Source of the DNA: Burkholderiales bacterium PBB6
GTDB lineage: Bacteria > Pseudomonadota > Gammaproteobacteria > Burkholderiales > Burkholderiaceae_C
NCBI GenBank assembly: GCA_002255925.1
Contig: NKIH01000005.1
Location: 124,001-188,000 of the forward strand
Length of the DNA: 64,000 nt
Direction: 5' to 3'
The notes below the pieces were generated by a model. That model saw only the letters and a program-made list of their open reading frames with translations. It was not told the origin of the DNA and searched no databases. Of this stretch, positions 25,787-35,684 are shown in pieces (the stretch's first letter is position 1; each line of letters starts with the position of its first letter). Position numbers and translations under genes: made by a program.

Positions 25787-27058
25787 TCAGGGGATCAGCG
25801 TCACCCGCTCGGCGCCCTTGAACTGCTCGGCCCCGGAGATGACGACCTGGTCACCCGCCTTGAGCCCGTCGAGCACTTCAACGGCACTCAGGCTCTGGGC
25901 GCCCAGGCGGATGGCGCGGCGCTCAGCCTGGCCGTCGCGCAGCACGTAGGCGAAGCGGCCGCCGCTTTCGTCCACGAAGGCGCCGCGGGCCAGCTTCAGC
26001 ACCTTGTCGCGCTGGTCGAGCAGCACCCGCACCGACAGGCGCTGGTTCTGCCGCAATTGCTCGGGCTGGGCGCCATCAAAACGCAGCCGCGCCGCCACCT
26101 CGTTGGCCACCACTTCCGGCGACACCGAGCTGACGCGTCCGGGCCAGCGCTGCCCGTTGCCGCTGATCTCGCCGGGCATGCCGGCCTGCAGCTCGCGGGC
26201 ATAACTCTCGGCCACCTGCACCTGCACCTCCAGCGCCGACAGGTCGATCACCGTCAGCAGCTTGGCGTCCCTGGCCACGCTTTCACGCTCGCTCACGAAG
26301 AGCTGGCCGACCTGACCGTCCACCGGCGAGCGCACTTCCAGCTCACCCAGCTGGCGGGCCATGTCGGCCACCACCAGCTGCTGGCGCTCGAAGGCCTGGC
26401 GCTTGGCCTGCAGCTCGAAGCCCGTGGCCTCGTCCTTCAGGCCCAGCAGCTGCTGCGCTTGCTTCAGGGCCACCTCGGCGCGGGCCAGCGCATCGCGCGC
26501 CTGGTCGACCTGCGCCTGGGCGGTGGCGCCCGCCTCAAACGCGCGGGTCTGCCGGGCCAGCTCGTTCACGGCCGTCTGCTGCTCGATGCGGGCCAGCGCA
26601 AGCGCGCTCTCCGCCTGGGCATGCTGCTGCCGCACATCGGCCTGCGCACGCAGCCAGTCGCTGTGCAGGGCGTCGGCATTCGAGCGCTCCTGCGCGGCCT
26701 TGGCCTGCAATTCGGGGCTGGCGATGCGCAGCAGCGGCTGGCCGCGCTTGACGCTGTCGCCCGCCTTGGCCAGCAGGCTGATCGAGCCCGCGTTGGCGGC
26801 GTACAGCGTGGGGCTGACGGCGGCCACCACCTTGCCCTCGGCCGCCACATCACGCACCAGCGGGCCCACTTCCACCGCAGCCACACTCAAGCGCGACAGC
26901 GACACCGACGTGCCGCCCGACAAGCCCCGCAGCCAGTTCGGCACAGCCCAGGCCAGCAGCGCCACCAGGGCCAAGGCCAGGCCGCCCCACAGCCAGCGCC
27001 GGACGGGCCGGTGGGCGTGCGCCAGGGGCTGGTCTTGCCCGGAAATGTCTCGAATCAT
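25787..27058 (-). CDS. Periplasmic adaptor (MacA/HlyD family), first gene of the exporter operon
   Basis: 423 residues from ATG 27058, giving MIRDISGQDQPL, which resembles the start I recall for this adaptor family. A GTG at 27079 with AAAGG upstream is an alternative adding seven residues. A membrane anchor (about 24-45) is followed by split lipoyl/barrel-sandwich segments (TLYAANAGSISLLAKAGD and ELEVRSPVDGQVGQLFV) around a long coiled-coil hairpin (about 110-220), then beta-barrel and membrane-proximal domains. It bridges the inner-membrane permeases to TolC. The sigma-54 promoter predicts transcription starting near 27093, which leaves about 35 nt of leader before ATG 27058 but only about 15 nt before the GTG. 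Confidence 0.88.
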   Translation of the reverse strand: MIRDISGQDQPLAHAHRPVRRWLWGGLALALVALLAWAVPNWLRGLSGGTSVSLSRLSVAAVEVGPLVRDVAAEGKVVAAVSPTLYAANAGSISLLAKAGDSVKRGQPLLRIASPELQAKAAQERSNADALHSDWLRAQADVRQQHAQAESALALARIEQQTAVNELARQTRAFEAGATAQAQVDQARDALARAEVALKQAQQLLGLKDEATGFELQAKRQAFERQQLVVADMARQLGELEVRSPVDGQVGQLFVSERESVARDAKLLTVIDLSALEVQVQVAESYARELQAGMPGEISGNGQRWPGRVSSVSPEVVANEVAARLRFDGAQPEQLRQNQRLSVRVLLDQRDKVLKLARGAFVDESGGRFAYVLRDGQAERRAIRLGAQSLSAVEVLDGLKAGDQVVISGAEQFKGAERVTLIP

Positions 27059-27103
27059 GTCGGTGTCCACGGGCCGCACCCATGCGGCCTTTGCACCATG
27101 AAG

Positions 27104-27119
27104 TGCAATCGGCGTGCCC
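27104..27119 (-). promoter_or_regulatory. Sigma-54 (-24/-12) promoter of the exporter operon
   Basis: On the minus strand the sequence is GGGCACG-CCGA-TTGCA. It matches TGGCACG-N4-TTGCA everywhere except the first base, with the invariant GG and GC exactly ten bases apart. It sits 46 bp upstream of the adaptor ATG. The operon encodes its own sigma-54 activator, which makes the call far more credible than the match alone. Confidence 0.8.
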
Positions 27120-27184
27120 GCGTGGGCCCGCCAGCAAAGTCGTTTGGAATCAATGACTTGGTGGGTTCGGGGGTGTGCCGAGGG

Positions 27185-27229
27185 GTGTCCGCGGACAGTG
27201 TGCGGACACCAGCGGTGCGGCTGCGGACA
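27185..27229 (-). promoter_or_regulatory. Upstream activator sites for the sigma-54 regulator
   Basis: GTGTCCGC-N9-GCGGACAC (27185-27209) is a perfect 8-bp inverted repeat. It contains the 12-bp palindrome TGTCCGCGGACA at 27186-27197. GCGGACA occurs three times, at 27191, 27202 and 27223, spaced 11 and 21 bp, about one and two helical turns. The cluster lies roughly 90-135 bp upstream of the predicted start, the classic distance for bacterial enhancer-binding proteins. Confidence 0.7.
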
Positions 27230-27287
27230 GCGGTGGAGACGGCAGTGCAGACTGGAGCGGCGGCCACGAAAGACCGCCGAGAGGCCC

Positions 27288-28220
27288 TCAGCGACGCCGC
27301 CGCCAGCCGTCCCAGACGATGAGCAGCCCGGCCAGCAGGATCACGCCGCAGCCCAGCAGCATGCGGCTGTCCACACGTTCACCAAAAGCCACCGCCCCCA
27401 TGCCAACGCCGAACAGCAGGCGGGTGTAGCGGAACGGCGTGACGGCGGCGATGTCGCCGGCACGCATGGCCTTCATCAACGCCGTGTAGGCGCCGGCCCC
27501 CACCAGGAAGGCGGCCACCAGCACCTGGGCCTGCGCAGCGCCGGGCATCACGAACGGGCGTGAGTCCCAGACTGCGTAGAGCGCCCCCGCCACGCAGGCG
27601 GTGCTGAAGCCGTAGAAGCCGAGGTGGCGAACGTCGAGCGTGGCCGGCACGGCGCGGCTGGCCAGGTCCCGGCCGGCAAAGCCGATCAGGCCGATGACGG
27701 TGAGCAGCGACAGCCACGAAAAATCAGAGGAGGCCGGGCGCAGCACGATCAGCACACCCGCCAGCCCCACCACCACCGCACACCAGCGGCGCCACCCCAC
27801 CTGCTCACCGAAGTAGACCTTGGCCCCGAGCACCACCAGCACGGGCGTGGCCTGCAGGATGGCAGTGGCCGACGAGAGCGGCGTGAGGGCAATGGCCAGG
27901 CCATAAAACAGCCGCCCGGTCAGCTCAAACCCGGCGCGAACACCCATGGTGCGCGTCCACACATCAGGGTGGAACAAGGGCTTGGCGCTGCGCCAGCCGG
28001 AGGCCGCAAAGACAAGCGCACCGCCCGCGCCAAACACCATCAGCACCTCCCCCACGGGCAAGGTGCGCGCGGCGAACTTGATCAGGGCGTCTTCAACCGC
28101 GAAGGCGGCCATCGCCAGCACCATCCAGGCGATGCCCTGCATGTTGGAGCCACGCGGCTGCGCCGTCATGGGCGAAGGAACGCGCGGCGTCGATGGATCA
28201 GGCGTGGCATGGGAGGGCAT
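27288..28220 (-). CDS. DMT superfamily (EamA-like) transporter
   Basis: 310 residues with ten hydrophobic segments in two EamA repeats. The basic C-terminal RRRR lies in the cytoplasm by the positive-inside rule. The GERV segment near the penultimate helix is typical of the family. Members export amino acids, nucleobases or other small metabolites; the substrate here is unknown. ATG 28220 was kept as the start, but ATG 28142 (MQGIAWMVLAM), immediately before helix 1, is equally plausible since neither has a clear Shine-Dalgarno. It looks monocistronic, with the sigma-54 region of the exporter operon just downstream. Confidence 0.82.
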   Translation of the reverse strand: MPSHATPDPSTPRVPSPMTAQPRGSNMQGIAWMVLAMAAFAVEDALIKFAARTLPVGEVLMVFGAGGALVFAASGWRSAKPLFHPDVWTRTMGVRAGFELTGRLFYGLAIALTPLSSATAILQATPVLVVLGAKVYFGEQVGWRRWCAVVVGLAGVLIVLRPASSDFSWLSLLTVIGLIGFAGRDLASRAVPATLDVRHLGFYGFSTACVAGALYAVWDSRPFVMPGAAQAQVLVAAFLVGAGAYTALMKAMRAGDIAAVTPFRYTRLLFGVGMGAVAFGERVDSRMLLGCGVILLAGLLIVWDGWRRRR

Positions 28221-28321
28221 GTGCGGCCCATTGTGCGCCGGTGCCGCACGTGAAAGCGGATCAGCCAGGGTCGACGTTCATCGCGCCGCGGTGAGGCCTC
28301 GTCCGCGGGCCCAACGATGAA

Positions 28322-28351
28322 CGGCTGCAGCGAATCCCTTCGCTGCAGCCG
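28322..28351 (-). terminator. Strong hairpin after the TonB receptor gene
   Basis: A perfect 13-bp stem CGGCTGCAGCGAA / TTCGCTGCAGCCG with a 4-nt loop lies 58 bp beyond the receptor stop and 101 bp before the DMT start. The following T-content is poor (TTCATCG), so it may act as a weak intrinsic terminator or an mRNA 3'-end stabiliser of the beta-glucoside operon. Confidence 0.55.
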
Positions 28352-28409
28352 CACATGTGTGTTGAATGAGGGGTGGCGTCATCCCGACACCACCCCTTGT
28401 GTCAGCGCA

Positions 28410-31115
28410 TCAGAACGACACGCGACCGCGCACGCCGTAGCTGCGGGCATCGTTCAGGAAGCGGACGTTTACGCCCGAACCCACGAGCGCCTTTTGCGAG
28501 GCCTGCTCATTCGTCAGGTTGTTGGCATAGCCCTCGATGCGCCAGGCGCCGCGGGTGTAGCCCAGGCCCAGATTAACGGTGGCGTAGCCCTTCTGGTGGT
28601 CAGGGAAGCCGGCGGCCATGGCCGTCTGCGAACTGCCGTCCAGGCGACGAACCGGGGCTTCGTTGAACTGCGTCAGGAAGTAGTCCGAACGGTAGCTGAC
28701 CAGGGTCTGCCAGTCGAAGCGGCCACCGGCCCAGCCCCAGGCTTGCTGGAAGCGCGCCGACAGGTTGAACTCCGAAGCCAGCGGCAGGCGGTTGCCGGCC
28801 AGGTTGATCAGCGGGGTGTTGCCACCGGCGCTGAAGTCCTGGGCGCGGGCATCCGCCACCTGGCCCTTGGAAATCTTCGCGTCCAGCCAGGTCATGTTCA
28901 CGTCCAGCGTGGTGCTGGGTGCGAGCACGAAGCGGCCTTCAACTTCGATGCCTGCAATGCGTGACTTGCCGATGTTGCGGTTCACCAGCGAGTAACCCGT
29001 GCATGGTGGCGTGGCCGTGGGGTCCACGTTGATGCAGGTGAGATCCTGGAAAGCCTGGTCGGTGTAGTCATACAGGAAGCCGGTGACGTTGAACACCGCG
29101 CGGCGGCCGTTCAGCATCAGCGTCTGGCGCGAGCCAGCTTCCAGCACGGTCACACGTTCCGGCTTGAACACTTCGGGCACGGGCGAGGTGCGGAAGGTAT
29201 CGTTGAAGCCACCCGCCTTGTGGCCCGTCGAAACCTTGGCGTAGACCAGGTGGTCGCGGCTGAGGTCGTGCTCGAAGCCGAGGCGGAAGTCACCGTAGCG
29301 GGCCTTGCTGCTGCCCACTTGCTGCTCAGGCAGACCGAGGTTGGCATAGCTGAAGCCGCCGTTGGTGCCAGGGCACTTCACGAAGCCGTTGTCGATGTCG
29401 GGCCGCGTGAAGCAGTTGCCGCTCGGGTTGCTGCCGTTGGCGATGGCGCCGATCTGGCTGATCAGGGTGTCGCGCAGGCCGGGCACCTTGATGCTGTCGA
29501 TCAGGAACTGCGCCTTCTGCGCTTCGGTCGTCACCTGGCTCAGGTCGAAGTTCGGGCGGTCCAGCAAGTTGGGCACGAAGCCTTCGGTGCCAAAGCGCGT
29601 GGCTACGCAGCAGGCGAAGTCCTGGCCGCCCAGCGTCAGCGCCATGTTGCCGCCGATGCCGTAGCGGTACTTGCTTTCTTCGGTGTAGCGCAGGCCGCCC
29701 AGCAGGCGCCAGGCCGGTGCCACTTCCAGCGTGCCGTCGGCAAATGCCGCGGTGCTGCGGCCCCTCACGTCAGGCATGGTGAATTCCGTGCCCGAGTAGC
29801 AGCAGTAGCCCCGGTCAGCCAGCGACAGGTAACCCACTTGCTGATCTTCATTGAAGTGGAAGAGGCCGGCGGTCCACTTGAGGCGGGCACGCGGGTCTGA
29901 CGAGGTCAGGCGCAACTCGTGGATCTCGCTCTGCGAGCGGGTTTGCCACCACTGGTTGCTGAAGTTGTCGTAGTCCACGGTCGACAAGTTGCGGCCCGGC
30001 CAGTTGATCCCATCGGCGCCGGAATTGCGCTGATAGAAATCCACGTTGCGGCGGCTGCTGGCCCAATCGACGTCCATGCCGTCCAGGGCCAGGCTGGCCT
30101 TGAACTGCAGGCCGCTGAGCTTGTTGCTCATCTCGCCTTGCAGGCCGCGGTACACCACCTGGCGCAGGTCCAGGTTGTCCGGGTGCAGGCCACTGTTGGT
30201 GACGGCGCTGTAGATGTTGGCGGCCGGGTAGCCGGTGCCACTTTCCTTGCCGTAGTCGGCCACGGCCGTGAAGCGCAGGGTCTCACTCGGCTCCCAGGTG
30301 GCCGAGATACGCAGCGCGTGGTTCTCTTCCAGACCGGCAGGCTTGAGCGCGCTGGCCTTGGCGTCGGTCGACACGTTCGTGAAGCCGTGGTCCTTCTTCT
30401 GATAGAAGCCCGCCAGGCGCACGGCGGCCGTGCTGCTCAATGGCAGGTTGACGGCGCCTTCGGCAGCGCTGCTGTCACGGTTGCTGGCCTCAGTCTGGAG
30501 GTAGCCACCGAACTCACCCAGACGTGCCCGGGCCGTCAGCACATTCAAGGTGCCGGCCATGGCATTGCGGCCATACAGCGTGCCCTGCGGGCCCTTGTTC
30601 ACTTCCACCCGTTCCAGGTCATAGAACATCAGGCCCAGGCCACGAGGGCGGGGGATGTAGATGCCGTTGAGGTGGGGTGCCGCGCCGGGGTCGCCCAGCT
30701 CGGTGTTGTTGGCCGAACCCACGCCGCGAATGAAGATCTCGACGTTGCCTTCCTGGTTCGCGATCGACAGACCAGGCACCACGCTCTGCAGGTGCTCGAC
30801 CTTCTGGATGCCATCACGACGCAGCTGATCGCCGCTGACGGACAACACCACGCCGGAGACCTTCTGCTGCTCCTGTTCGCGGCGATTGGCGGTGACGGTG
30901 ACCGACTGCACGCCGTCGTCGGCAGCCGCTGCGGAGGCGGCTGACGCTGCGGCTGCAGGTGCGCGCGGCGCGGTGCTGTCGGCGGCGGTTTGCGCCTGGG
31001 CGGTGCAGGCCGCCAGGGCCAGCAGGGCGCCCAGGCTGCGCATGACCGCAGTCGATATCGATGTCCGCGGCGGCGGGTAGCCTGCGGCTGGTTGTGGACG
31101 GGGTGGTGTGTACAT
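28410..31115 (-). CDS. TonB-dependent receptor of the beta-glucoside operon
   Basis: 901 residues from ATG 31115, preceded by GAGGAGA. A signal peptide (RSLGALLALAACTAQAQ, about 26-42) and a low-complexity Ala stretch precede the TonB-box-like VQSVTVTANRR and the plug domain (KVEHLQSVVPGLSI... to LERVEVNKGPQGTLYGRNA). The rest is a 22-strand-type beta-barrel ending in the Phe-terminated GVRGRVSF needed for BAM-assisted insertion. It should import oligosaccharides across the outer membrane with TonB energy. It is the last gene of the LacI-controlled operon, 63 bp after the GH5 gene. Confidence 0.9.
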   Translation of the reverse strand: MYTPPRPQPAAGYPPPRTSISTAVMRSLGALLALAACTAQAQTAADSTAPRAPAAAASAASAAAADDGVQSVTVTANRREQEQQKVSGVVLSVSGDQLRRDGIQKVEHLQSVVPGLSIANQEGNVEIFIRGVGSANNTELGDPGAAPHLNGIYIPRPRGLGLMFYDLERVEVNKGPQGTLYGRNAMAGTLNVLTARARLGEFGGYLQTEASNRDSSAAEGAVNLPLSSTAAVRLAGFYQKKDHGFTNVSTDAKASALKPAGLEENHALRISATWEPSETLRFTAVADYGKESGTGYPAANIYSAVTNSGLHPDNLDLRQVVYRGLQGEMSNKLSGLQFKASLALDGMDVDWASSRRNVDFYQRNSGADGINWPGRNLSTVDYDNFSNQWWQTRSQSEIHELRLTSSDPRARLKWTAGLFHFNEDQQVGYLSLADRGYCCYSGTEFTMPDVRGRSTAAFADGTLEVAPAWRLLGGLRYTEESKYRYGIGGNMALTLGGQDFACCVATRFGTEGFVPNLLDRPNFDLSQVTTEAQKAQFLIDSIKVPGLRDTLISQIGAIANGSNPSGNCFTRPDIDNGFVKCPGTNGGFSYANLGLPEQQVGSSKARYGDFRLGFEHDLSRDHLVYAKVSTGHKAGGFNDTFRTSPVPEVFKPERVTVLEAGSRQTLMLNGRRAVFNVTGFLYDYTDQAFQDLTCINVDPTATPPCTGYSLVNRNIGKSRIAGIEVEGRFVLAPSTTLDVNMTWLDAKISKGQVADARAQDFSAGGNTPLINLAGNRLPLASEFNLSARFQQAWGWAGGRFDWQTLVSYRSDYFLTQFNEAPVRRLDGSSQTAMAAGFPDHQKGYATVNLGLGYTRGAWRIEGYANNLTNEQASQKALVGSGVNVRFLNDARSYGVRGRVSF

Positions 31116-31178
31116 GGGGGTGTCTCCTCTGCGAGTGCGCCTCGTGGGGGCGCGTGGGTGAATCAGGTGGCGCCGTTG

Positions 31179-32354
31179 TCAGGCGCCAAACAGGGCAGCC
31201 TTCAGTTCCGGCCGGAATTGATGGGTGGCGGGGTCGTACAAGCCAAAGCCCGAGGCCAGCTCCCAATACATCCAGGGCAACTGGCGGGCTTCCATGGCTT
31301 GCCGCATGAAACTCAGGTAGGCCACGCGGGCGGCGAGCGGGGCCTTGCTGTAGGCACCAAATTCACCGACCAGCATCGGGCGTTGGCGCCGCAGGGCATC
31401 GGCAGCAGCCAGGTCGAGCAGGCGCAGCATCAGGGCTTGCTGGGGTGCGGTGCAGCAGCCCAGGCCCACCGGCTTGGCAGGGCTGACCCAGTCGGCGCCC
31501 TGGTGCGTGAACTCGAAGGGCTCGTAGTGGTGCACCGTCAGCGCCAGGAAGCGATCGGGCGGCAGCACCAGGCGCGGCAAGGCATTGGCGCTGTTCCATT
31601 CGGTGGGGCCGGCAAACACGATCCGCTCGGGGTTGCGCTGGCGGATCACCCGCAGCGCGCGCGACAGCAGGTCGTTCCACAGCGGCTCAAGCCGGCCATG
31701 CGGCTCGTTGTAGATCTCGAACATCAGCGCCGGGCTGCGGTTGGCGAAGCGCTCGGCAATCTGTTGCCACAGGGCGAGGAAGCGCACGTCAACCACCGTC
31801 GGGTCAACGGCCGTTTCACCGGCATCCAGCGGGTCGCCGTCGAGTTGACGGTAGTGGTGGATGTTGAGCAGCACGCTGGCCCCACGGGCGAGCAGGCGGT
31901 CGACGGTGCGCTCCACGCGCGCCATGTAGGCGGGGTCGATGCGGGCGCTGGCGTCCGGGCTGGCGTGGTTGCTCCAGCGCACCGGCAGGCGCACGCTGCG
32001 CGTGAAGGTGCCGGTGCCCACCAGGTCGATGAACTCGTCGTCGGCACGCAGGCCCCAGTCGCCTTCGCGGGGGGCGTCGAAGATGTTGCCGAAATTGATG
32101 CCGCGGCCCAGTGCCTGCACCTGCTGGTGCACGCGCGGATCGGCCCCGGTGTCGGTGCCCGTGGGCGACAAGGGGAAGGCAGCCAGGGCTTCAGCCGTGG
32201 CGGGCGGCGCCGCGGCGGGGCCGTTGGGCGAGCCCGCGCAGGCGCTGAGGACCAGCGGCAAGGCGGATGCACCCGCCAAGGTGGCCAGTCGGCCCAGCGC
32301 CTCGCGGCGGCTGCTCAAAGGAGTGGCTGGCGGTCGGGGCAGGGTCTGTCGCAT
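31179..32354 (-). CDS. GH5 family glycoside hydrolase (endoglucanase-like lipoprotein)
   Basis: 391 residues from ATG 32354. The N-terminus has a twin Arg (RREALGRLA, 16-24) and a lipobox LSAC (Cys39), so it is probably an exported, lipid-anchored enzyme. The GH5 barrel follows: RLPVRWSNH (about 122-130), LNIHHY, acid/base FEIYNEP (Glu217), HHYEPF, and nucleophile VGEFGAY (Glu331). Family members cut beta-1,4-glucan, beta-1,3/1,4-glucan or mannan, and the exact specificity cannot be read from sequence. Operon logic: it shortens glucans outside or in the periplasm, the receptor and ABC system import them, and GH1 finishes the job. Confidence 0.87.
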   Translation of the reverse strand: MRQTLPRPPATPLSSRREALGRLATLAGASALPLVLSACAGSPNGPAAAPPATAEALAAFPLSPTGTDTGADPRVHQQVQALGRGINFGNIFDAPREGDWGLRADDEFIDLVGTGTFTRSVRLPVRWSNHASPDASARIDPAYMARVERTVDRLLARGASVLLNIHHYRQLDGDPLDAGETAVDPTVVDVRFLALWQQIAERFANRSPALMFEIYNEPHGRLEPLWNDLLSRALRVIRQRNPERIVFAGPTEWNSANALPRLVLPPDRFLALTVHHYEPFEFTHQGADWVSPAKPVGLGCCTAPQQALMLRLLDLAAADALRRQRPMLVGEFGAYSKAPLAARVAYLSFMRQAMEARQLPWMYWELASGFGLYDPATHQFRPELKAALFGA

Positions 32355-32364
32355 GGGTGGCACC

Positions 32365-33412
<1,048 letters not shown>

Positions 33413-33420
<8 letters not shown>

Positions 33421-34792
33421 GGCCGCTCCCGGCGCGCAGCGCGGCGATGGTGTTGCGGTACCAGTGCGCGCTGTCCTTCAAGGTGCGGGTCTGGGTGGCG
33501 TAGTCCACATGCACGATGCCGAAGCGCTTGGCGTAGCCCGAGTCCCACTCGTAGTTGTCCATCAGGCTCCAGTAGAAGTAGCTGCGCACGTCGACCCCCT
33601 GGCTGCGGGCACGGGCCACGGCCAGCAGGTGGCTGCGCACGTACTCGATGCGGCGCGGATCGTGGATGGCGCCGTCTTGCAGCACATCGGCCTCGGGCAT
33701 GCCGTTTTCTGTGATGTGGAGGGGCGGCAGGCCCAGGTGGCCGTACCGACGCTGGTTGTCGAGCAGCAGCTCTTCCAGACCCTGCGGGTGGATTTCCCAG
33801 CCCATGTCGTTCACGCCTTCAACACACGGTGCGGGCACCGGCGGCTGGGCTGCACTGCACCAGATGCGCGTGTAGTAGTTCAGGCCGAGGAAATCCAGCG
33901 GCTGCTGGATGCAGGCCATGTCGCCGGGGGCCACCTGCAGCGGCGCACGCTGCTCGCCGGCGTCTTCCGGGTAGCAGCCCTTGAAGATCGGATCCATGAA
34001 CCAGTCAACGAAGCCGCGCCGGGCAGAGGCCGCTGCGGCCTGGTCGGCGGCGCTGTCGGTGGCGGCATGCGCCGGGCTCTGGTTCAGCACGATGCCCAGC
34101 GGCGCGCGCACGCCATCAGCCCGCATGGCTTGCAGGGCCAGCCCGTGCGAGAGCAGCAGGTGGTGCGCGACCTGCGTCGCCAGCGCCCAGTCTTGCAAGC
34201 CGGGCGCGAACTTGCCCAGCTGATGGCCCAGGAAGGCTGTGCACCAGGGCTCGTTGTGCGTGGCGATGGAGCTGACGCGGTCACCCAGCAGGCGGCCCAT
34301 CTTTTCGGCGTAGCGCGCGAAGTGGTGCGCCGTGTCGCGCACACCCCAGCCACCCAGCTCCTGCAGCGCTTGCGGCAAGTCCCAGTGGTAGAGCGTGACG
34401 TGGGGCTGGATGCCGCGCTCCAGCAGGCCGTCCACCAGCCGGTCATAAAAGCCGATGCCCTCCGGGTTCCAGGCGCCCTGCCCTGCGGGCTGCACCCGCG
34501 GCCACGCGATGGAGAAGCGGTAGGCGTCCACGCCCAACCCGGCGATCAGGTCGAGGTCTTCACGCCAGCGGTGGAAGTGGTCGCAGGCCACGTCGCCGGT
34601 ATCGCCGTTCACAGTCTTGCCCGGCGTGTGCGAGAAGTGGTCCCAGATGGACGGACCGCGGCCACCCTCGGTCGCGCCGCCTTCGATCTGATAGGCCGCA
34701 GTCGCCACGCCGAAGCTGAAGGCGGGGTCGGCCAAGGCGGCCAGGCTGGTCAAGTCAGCCGCTTGCGGCGTGGTGCAGGAAATCGATTTCAT
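33413..34792 (-). CDS. GH1 beta-glucosidase
   Basis: 459 residues from ATG 34792. Complete GH1 barrel: FSFGVATAAYQIEGG (about 25-39), sugar-binding WPRVQP, acid/base THNEPW (Glu181), NYYTR, nucleophile HITENGM (Glu362), and the closing YFYWSLMDNYEWDSGY. There is no signal peptide, so it is cytoplasmic. It would hydrolyse imported cello- or other beta-gluco-oligosaccharides to glucose. It sits between the permease and ATPase genes of the same operon. Confidence 0.95.
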
Positions 34793-34844
34793 GGTCAACA
34801 AAGGTTTCAGTCTGAAAGTGGTTCGGTAGAGCGTCGGTGGTGGG

Positions 34845-35684
34845 TCACTTCACGGCGCCGGCGCTCAGGCCTTCGATGAGGCGTTTGGACGCGAGCATGA
34901 AGATCAGCATCAGTGGCAACACCGCCATGGCGGCACCGGCACACAGCGCCCCCCAGGGTGTCTGCCCGGTGGATTGCAGGGAGCGCAGTGCCAGGGGCAA
35001 GGTGTAGAGCTCGGTGTCAGACAGGATCACCAGCGGGCCGATGAAGTTGTTCCAGGAGCCGATGAAGGTGATCAGCCCCAGCGTGCCCAGCGCGGGCGCG
35101 ACCAGCGGCAACACGATGCGCCAGAAGATGCCGAACTCCGAGCAGCCGTCGAGCCGGGCCGCATCCAGCAAGTCGTGCGGCACGGCGGCCCCAACGTACT
35201 GCCGCATCATGAACACACCGACGGCGCCGCAGGCACCGGGAATGATCAACGCGCGGTGGGTGTTCATCCAGCCCAGCTCGCTCATGGTCATGACGGTGGG
35301 CACCATGCCCAGGAAGGCCGGCAGCAGCATCGTGGCCAGCACGGCGCTGAACAGGGGCTCGCGACCGGGGAAGTCCATCAAGGCAAAGGCATGCCCGGCC
35401 AGCGCGCAGAAGAACAGGTTCAACGCGGTGATGGCCAGCGCCACATACAGGCTGTAGCCCAGGTTCTGCGGCAAGGTGGGCAACGCCGTCATCAGGGTGC
35501 GCAGGTTGTCTGGCAGCGCGTCGCCAAACCACAGGGGCGGCGGCAGCGAGAGGATGGCGCTGTCGGTGTGCGTGGCAAACACGAACATCAGATAAAAGGG
35601 CGCCAGCATCAGCAGGCCGCCCGCCAGCACCAGCACCAGGGCCAGCGTCTGCGCCGATTTTTGAGCGTAGTGGTGGGGCTTCAT
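34845..35684 (-). CDS. Carbohydrate ABC transporter permease (MalG type)
   Basis: 279 residues with six predicted membrane helices. The EAA loop reads LLDAARLDGCSEFGIFWRIVLP, docking with the MalK-type ATPase. The C-terminus ends just after helix 6, as in MalG-like CUT1 permeases. It overlaps the MalF-type gene by 4 bp. Confidence 0.93.
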   Translation of the reverse strand: MKPHHYAQKSAQTLALVLVLAGGLLMLAPFYLMFVFATHTDSAILSLPPPLWFGDALPDNLRTLMTALPTLPQNLGYSLYVALAITALNLFFCALAGHAFALMDFPGREPLFSAVLATMLLPAFLGMVPTVMTMSELGWMNTHRALIIPGACGAVGVFMMRQYVGAAVPHDLLDAARLDGCSEFGIFWRIVLPLVAPALGTLGLITFIGSWNNFIGPLVILSDTELYTLPLALRSLQSTGQTPWGALCAGAAMAVLPLMLIFMLASKRLIEGLSAGAVK

